Notes under the pieces: generated by a model
What the model saw: only the letters and a program-made list of their open reading frames with translations
The model's database searches: none
Told to the model about the DNA's origin: nothing
DNA from: JABDMH01 sp965222645
GTDB taxonomy: Bacteria; Bacteroidota; Bacteroidia; Chitinophagales; Saprospiraceae
Assembly: GCA_965222645.1 (NCBI GenBank)
Contig: OZ244968.1
Span: forward strand, 4,402,001-4,466,000
Direction of reading: 5' to 3'
DNA length: 64,000 bases
Made by a program: the position numbers and the translations under genes
Shown here: piece after piece, positions 62,101-64,000 of the stretch
Position numbering within the stretch: the first letter of the stretch is position 1
How the letters are laid out: every line of letters begins with the position of its first letter

Positions 62101-62661
62101 CAGGCGATTGCAGATTGGCATGCAGCGAACCGGGCTGCGGTGCTGGCGTGTGCGGTGGATGACTGCGACACCTTTGCCCTGACGGATGATTACGATCTAT
62201 TGAACTTTGTATCGAGTTGCGGCGGCAATGCCGGCTCAATTACGGTGAACTACACGTTGACGGACAGCTGTGGCAATGGGGTGAGTTTTGCCTCGACCTT
62301 TACGATAGAAGATACGACAGCTCCGGATACGACGGGCTGCAACCTGGGAGACTTAGATGCGACGATAGAATGCTTAGGCCAGGCGGGCAATGAGCAGGCG
62401 ATTGCCGATTGGCATGCAGCGAACCAGGCAGCGGTGCTGGCGTGTGCGGTGGATGACTGCGACACCTTTGCGCTGACGGATGATTACGATCTATTGAACT
62501 TTGTGTCCAGTTGTGGCGGCAATGCCGGCTCAATTACGGTGAACTACACCTTGACGGATAGCTGTGGCAATGGAGTGAGTTTTGCCTCGACCTTTACGAT
62601 AGAAGATACGACAGCTCCGGATACGACGGGCTGCAACCTAGCGGACTTGACGCGACGATAG
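50137..62661 (+). CDS. giant secreted Cys-rich repeat protein (PKD, SprB-type and HYR-like units), frameshifted at 3' end
   Basis: A reading frame of 4174 residues; I use ATG 50137 (GTG 50128 is also in frame). The signal peptide ends near EKAFA. Next comes a strand-rich region with a Ca-site-like DGDCDGDGDD (about residues 130-140), a PKD domain at about 247-338, and SprB-type repeats at about 339-648 (for example HSVTVTDGNGCS). Two HYR-like units follow, then tandem units of about 98 residues from about residue 827. Each unit has six Cys, an invariant Trp-His, a DDYD/HDFD acidic motif, and starts with PPDTTGCN. Similar proteins are adhesins exported by T9SS in Bacteroidota. The frame stops at 62661 because of a one-base deletion; the array continues. 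Confidence 0.85.
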   Translation: MRKWLRKVRNLDVIKSISTLLALSLITLVVPEKAFAPERGFSHSSDLYPSEAVMMWDNPCPDFSGNPVIDGDYCDPNAWTVVGVDAAGDTPTATADVLNLYTAQNGDSICFAWSRLANGAGTSTFKIFFDGDCDGDGDDLALDFVWNSVGSDHPGIVTLNIRDGNNQVVSTSTALQGYSICGDPLSNGKYIEYCVSLTELLDLGLIDPCCGILSATDAGTYAGGSINSANKDEFDLVFNPPCYYINSPPEADFSATVPGCTNNLVCFDGTLSSDFDEPEDSISYQWDFSYNGSTFNIESTDSMPCRNFSNPGTYTIALIVTDRFNCSDTSIQTYTIFNQPTIFCFASPADCNGTNTGSINITVFSGLFPFTYEWDNGVDQGSGTGTIINDLYAGDYTVILTDANGCSDTCQATVTEPSPFTCSVTLISGVNCFGESNGSASVSVTGGSGGFNYLWDNNETGVTATMLDAGTHSVTVTDGNGCSAICSVEVPEPEELTCNVLQDAPVICYGASDGTATVTAMGGIPTYSYLWDNNETTRTATSLNSGSHTVTVTDGNGCTTTCTVEISEPDSLYFDPAIDCDRLMGLSVPVVLNSNGGIPPYQYSIDGVNFSNVPASDTILIPNGSTYTITLRDANQCETDRTLEVICCTINCPADATVDCGDSTSINVWLNSYTLDGCVNSTIQDDFDPNGFIGNCGVTGFQIVTFQVIENGTNRVLDECQATLTIIDTIAPVIDCPNDGSFDLFIECDRDYSTEISTWLNNIEDSILNRSTDQCATSLTITNDYSNLIPAVSCDLSAGLDVVFTVMDQCGNSSTCLATIYKDDTVPPDTLGCNLESRNITVQCQGAIANQQALNDWHSGTMTLLQNCADDACGEFQIIHDFDLNSFVTTCGNNAGDLTVNYSLVDSCSNSTDFALTFSIIDTIAPDTSGCNLSSLNVVTECMGISGDPTAITNWHNQNIAAILTCSQDECDTFSISDDFDISNYTPLCDSAAGYIEVNYTLTDDCNNSVSFVATYTIEDTSPPDTSGCNLNSLNVILECAGEQGNQQLITNWHNNNINHVLSCARDDCDTFDITHDFDLDNFQPDLCSDFTGSLSVNYTLTDLCGNALSFPATITIEDTTPPDTTGCDVEDLTDTLECQGVAINAQMMQDWHTANITHILACSYDLCDTFLISDNFDPANFVTDCSPNTGSLAVEYTLSDNCGNDVQFTATLTIEDNIAPDTSGCDFSALNDTIECLGAAPNQSAISDWHQNNIDHINACASETCDGFTVTDDFDLSNFVQTCSNNAGAITVNYTVADDCGNSVGFPLSFVILDTTPPDTSGCDIQSRDQTIECMGQAANLQAINDWHDDNMTLLAACVTEICASYTINHDFDINNFIRTCGGTTGVISVTYVLEDECGNSISFTVTFTIVDTSAPDISGCPPGSLDVQTACGGSTADSTAVAQWHSANQTALLACAFDQCDTFALTDDFDYPNNFILGCGNGGSITVNYTFTDSCGNTSVFTAIYSTSDITPPDTTGCNLSNRNITLECAGSAGNDALMTSWHNDNITHLTSCIADACSGYSLTHDFDVNNFDTTCGIDAGILEVIYTATDQCNNSISFTLTLTIEDTSPPDLDGCDLGSLDITTECFGVDSNQQTYLDWHNDNLAYLATCAADLCSGIIITHNFDYNNFTPDCGPNSGTYEVIYTVSDSCGNATSFTASRTFEDTTPPDTTGCNIPGLDTLIECRGDAGNMAFITNWHNDNLAYILGCAKDSCNSFSLTSNFDLSRYNFECNADPNAAVKRYDLDYTLTDNCGNSIDFTATVHFDDTMPPDTTGCNLSSRNITVECQGQAANEQAMQDWHDANVAHILACASDLCETFTLDDDFDLNNFVAQCGPNTGILEVTYTLTDRCDNAVSFTLQFTIVDTQLPVISGCQPGDLDVQSECFGQTADSLAVVAWNNSNIATLAGCVNDECSEVEITSDFDYDNNFVFTCNEGGQLPVVYTLMDSCGNSITFDAVYSTVDVTPPDTSGCNFESQNDTISCLGQSGNEQAILAWHNDNVDLIYQCAHDVCDTFTLTHDFDLVNFVSSCGGNAGSLTVNYILSDVCDNIVAFDLEFVILDTLPPDTTGCNFESLTQTLDCTGASGTQQAINDWHVNNITTILSCAVDECDTFAIIHDFDPSNFNTSCGPNTGAFVVNYTLQDSCNNAVSFAAMLTIIDTIPPDTTGCNLADLTDTIDCAGLSGNQQAIADWHDANINTILTCSSDDCDTFDIIHDYDLGNFIPSCGGNAGSITVNYTLTDSCGNTVDFSASLEIVDTIAPDISGCPVGSLDVQTDCSGSAADSSAIAQWHLDNELALLSCAFEECDTFDLSSDYDPSNFVITCGNGGQITVIYTLTDSCGNGVDFLATYSTVDVNPPDTTGCNFNNLDTTIQCAGASANNVAITDWHNYNISTILNCASDACDTFTITHDFDLLNFVPSCGGNAGSITVVYTLTDICNNQVSFAPVFTIVDNTPPDTTGCNLGNLNQSIECLGSVANLQAMDDWHANNLTTILSCTQDACDTFDLEDDYDPQNLVANCGNNAGQITVNYTLTDSCGNNVSFPATFTIEDTTPPDTTGCNLGDLNQTVECTGLLSNQLAIYNWHNNNIATILACSSDDCDTFTITDNYNLINFIPSCGGNAGSITVDYVLTDDCGNSTTFPATFEILDTNPPDTTGCNLVDLSTTIDCSGQSANEQAINSWYQDNLTTILGCVFDECDTFSITDNFDLLNFVPSCGGNAGSITVDYLLSDSCGNAISFSATLTIQDTIPPDLSGCPPGSLDVQTECAGAGADSIAIAQWHQDNQVALLSCATDQCDTFDLTSNYDPSNFVVSCGSGGQITIIYSLSDSCTNTSTFSATYSTVDITPPDTTGCDIGSLNDTLECQGSAANQQAISNWHQDNISNILDCAVDNCDTFSITDDFDLVNFVPSCGGNAGSITVNYTLADSCGNGVSFPLYFVIEDTTPPDTIGCNFEDLNDTIKCLGPTGNLQAIDDWHNANLVHIENCASDACDTFDITDDYSSAPFMNSCGNAGSLAITYTLTDSCGNSTSFQATFTIVDVTSPDLSGCDLDLINQEIQCLGYDGNIATINTWHDNNRIYLDACAVDLCDSFTISDDFDILNFLPSCSGNTGSITVNYVLTDMCGNFSETAATFMIIDTVPPDTLGCDFASLNDTIDCQGQSQNFLTMDMWHQNNIDHILGCSGDVCDTFEISHDYDSLSFNSSCGGNGGSLTVNYVLTDSCGNSVSFTASLQINDTIPPDTTGCNLGDLDATIECLGQAGNEQAIADWHAANRSAVLACAVDDCDTFALTDDYDLLNFVSSCGGNAGSITVNYTLTDSCGNGVSFASTFTIEDTTAPDTTGCNLGDLDATIECLGQAGNEQAIADWYAANRAAVLACAVDDCDTFALTDDYDLLNFVSSCGGNAGSIAVNYTLTDSCGNGVSFASTFTIEDTTAPDTTGCNLGDLDATIECLGQAGNEQAIADWHASNRAAVLACAVDDCDTFALTDDYDLLNFVSSCGGNAGSITVNYTLTDSCGNGVSFPVSFVIEDATPPDTIGCNFEDLNDTIECLGPTGNLQAIDDWHNANLVHIENCASDACDTFDITDDYSSAPFMNSCGNAGSLAITYTLTDSCGNSTSFQATFTIVDVTSPDLSGCDLDLINQEIQCLGYDGNIATINTWHDNNRIYLGACAVDLCDSFTISDDFDILNFLPSCSGNTGSITVNYVLTDMCGNFSETAATFMIIDTVPPDTLGCDFASLNDTIDCQGQSQNFLTMDMWHQNNIDHILGCSGDVCDTFEISHDYDSLSFNSSCGGNGGSLTVNYVLTDSCGNSVSFTASLQINDTIPPDTTGCNLGDLDATIECLGQAGNEQAIADWHAANRSAVLACAVDDCDTFALTDDYDLLNFVSSCGGNAGSITVNYTLTDSCGNGVSFASTFTIEDTTAPDTTGCNLGDLDATIECLGQAGNEQAIADWHAANRAAVLACAVDDCDTFALTDDYDLLNFVSSCGGNAGSITVNYTLTDSCGNGVSFASTFTIEDTTAPDTTGCNLGDLDATIECLGQAGNEQAIADWHAANQAAVLACAVDDCDTFALTDDYDLLNFVSSCGGNAGSITVNYTLTDSCGNGVSFASTFTIEDTTAPDTTGCNLADLTRR
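51151..52080 (+). repeat. four SprB-type repeats inside the giant gene
   Basis: Units of about 75 codons share the pattern Gly-rich strand, YxWDN, then TVTDGNGCS-like end and a Cys before EP. Units two and three (GSASVSVTGGSGGFNYLWDN and GTATVTAMGGIPTYSYLWDN) are the most similar. The fourth is more diverged. They match the SprB-type repeat of gliding adhesins. Confidence 0.75.
59034..62555 (+). repeat. 1761-bp tandem duplication of six repeat units
   Basis: Bases about 59034-60794 and 60795-62555 are near-identical, offset by 1761 bases (587 codons). They contain units 23-28 and 29-34. Diagnostic shared stretches are GCNFEDLNDTI, SGCDLDLINQEIQCLGYDGN and GCDFASLNDTIDCQGQSQNF. Only scattered differences were seen, such as GACACGACC versus GACGCGACC near 59090 and 60850. 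Confidence 0.85.
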
Positions 62662-64000
62662 AATGTTTGGGTCAGGCGGGCAATGAGCAGGCGATTGCAG
62701 ATTGGCATGCGGTGAACCGGGCAGCGGTTCTGGCGTGTGCAGTGGATGACTGCGACACATTTGCCCTGACGGATGATTACGATCTATTGAACTTTGTGTC
62801 CAGTTGTGGTGGCAATGCCGGCTCGATTACAGTGAACTACACGTTGACCGACAGCTGTGCAAATGCAGTGAGTTTTGCAGCGACCTTTACGATAGAAGAT
62901 ACGACAGCCCCGGATACGACGGGTTGCAACCTGGGAGACTTAAGTGCGACGATAGAATGCCTAGGCCAGGCTGGCAATGAGCAGGCGATTGGATTGGCAT
63001 GCGGCGAACCGGGCAGCGGTGCTGGCGTGTGCGGTGGATGACTGCGACACCTTTGCCCTGACGGATGATTACGATCTATTGAACTTTGTATCGAGTTGTG
63101 GTGGCAATGCCGGCTCAATTACGGTGAACTACACGTTGACGGACAGCTGTGGCAATGGGGTGAGTTTTGCCTCGACCTTTACGATAGAAGATACGACAGC
63201 TCCGGATACGACAGGCTGCAACCTGGGAGACTTGAGTGCAACGATAGAATGCTTAGGCCAGGCGGGCAATGAGCAGGCGATTGCAGATTGGCATGCAGCG
63301 AACCGGGCAGCGGTGCTGGCGTGTGCGGTGGATGACTGCGACACGTTTGCCCTGACGGATGACTACGATCTATTGAACTTTGTATCCAGTTGTGGCGGCA
63401 ATGCCGGCTCAATTACGGTGAACTACACCTTGACGGACAGCTGTGGCAATGGGGTGAGTTTTGCCTCGACCTTTACGATAGAAGATACGACAGCTCCGGA
63501 TACGACGGGCTGCAACCTGGGAGACTTAAGTGCGACGATAGAATGCTTAGGCCAGGCGGGCAATGAGCAGGCGATTGCAGATTGGCATGCGGCGAACCGG
63601 GCAGCGGTGCTGGCGTGTGCGGTAGATGACTGCGACACGTTTGCCCTGACGGATGACTACGACCTATTGAACTTTGTATCGAGTTGCGGTGGCAATGCCG
63701 GCTCAATTACGGTGAACTACACCTTGACGGACAGCTGTGGCAATGGGGTGAGTTTTGCCTCGACCTTTACGATAGAAGATACGACAGCTCCGGATACGAC
63801 GGGCTGCAACCTGGGAGACTTAGATGCGACGATAGAATGCTTAGGCCAGGCGGGCAATGAGCAGGCGATTGCCGATTGGCATGCGGCGAACCGGGCAGCG
63901 GTGCTGGCGTGTGCGGTGGATGACTGCGACACGTTTGCGCTGACGGATGATTACGATCTATTGAACTTTGTATCAGTTGTGGCGGCAATGCCGGCTCAAT
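62662..64000 (+). pseudogene. frameshifted continuation of the giant repeat gene (assembly error or decay)
   Basis: The repeat reading resumes in the third frame from 62667 to about 62991, returns to the original frame from 62992 (open to about 63974), then shifts again. Compared with neighbouring units the lesions are one base missing near 62649, CA missing after 62991 and one G missing near 63974. The first two cancel. Units 36-39 are otherwise intact, so long-read or PCR data could restore one open frame. The true C-terminus, with any T9SS sorting domain, lies outside the window. Confidence 0.7.

Larger units (their letters stand above)
52615..64000 (+). repeat. tandem array of about 39 units of 294 bp (98 codons)
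   Basis: Counting the unit start PPDTxGC gives 34 full units in the main frame, a 35th cut by the frameshift, and units 36 to 39 before the window edge. The first 25 units span 7356 bp (mean 294). Early units have diverged; units 26-28 and 32-39 are nearly identical in bases. Units 7, 12, 16 and 21 share the variant SGCxxGxLDVQ, showing a higher-order period of four to five units. Confidence 0.9.

Noticed and set aside
59901..63988. Many minus-strand frames of 70 to 77 codons in the repeat array
   Set aside because: They recur with the 294-bp period and are reverse-frame shadows of the repeat units.
52615..64000. Regular repeats considered as a CRISPR array
   Set aside because: The period is 294 bp, in frame and coding, with no short repeat-spacer layout or cas genes.

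Overview
The window looks like a chromosomal segment of a marine or aquatic Bacteroidota, most likely of the Saprospiria type. The grounds are a PorP/SprF-family gene beside an OmpA/PD40 protein, SprB-type and HYR-like repeats in a giant secreted protein, a complete Na+-translocating NADH:quinone reductase operon, TAnnTTTG-like promoter elements, and poor Shine-Dalgarno sequences with several GTG/TTG starts. This placement is inferred from gene families only. No rRNA or tRNA gene was seen.

Layout. (1) 1-19298 is an extracellular or capsular polysaccharide locus: an outer-membrane export protein (5' end cut by the window), a Wzc-type chain-length/tyrosine-kinase protein, a Wzy-like polymerase/ligase, a Wzx flippase, six glycosyltransferases, an asparagine synthase, a CDP-paratose-epimerase-like SDR, a NodB deacetylase and a methyltransferase. 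A polysaccharide lyase lies in the middle on the opposite strand. Most genes overlap or abut, so they are probably co-transcribed in two blocks separated by the lyase. (2) 19308-23908 holds a DUF2279 protein divergent from a PorP/SprF-OmpA pair linked to type IX secretion and envelope architecture. (3) 24069-30333 is nqrABCDEF, the Na+-pumping respiratory entry complex, with an unusual membrane-anchor extension on NqrA. (4) 30585-49626 is a housekeeping and metabolic stretch: metG, lnt, a CDGSH protein, a glutamate-synthase-like FMN protein, an amidohydrolase, a TIM-barrel isomerase, a GH-like secreted protein, a YraN protein, pgi, manA, an acyl-CoA oxidase-like enzyme, fabG and an M43-type metalloprotease. 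(5) 50137 to the right edge is one giant secreted repeat protein: signal peptide, an N-terminal ligand-binding-like region, a PKD domain, SprB-type repeats, two HYR-like units, then about 39 tandem Cys-rich units of about 98 residues that run off the window.

The most unusual parts are the giant repeat protein and its near-identical recently amplified 3' units, which carry a 1761-bp tandem duplication and three small frameshifting deletions. Next are the competing RNA structures in front of its start codon, the NqrA extension, a two-copy MITE-like element (8221-8403 and 30331-30502), and an attenuator-like leader upstream of the acyl-CoA oxidase-like gene. No CRISPR array, prophage, transposase or complete insertion sequence was found.
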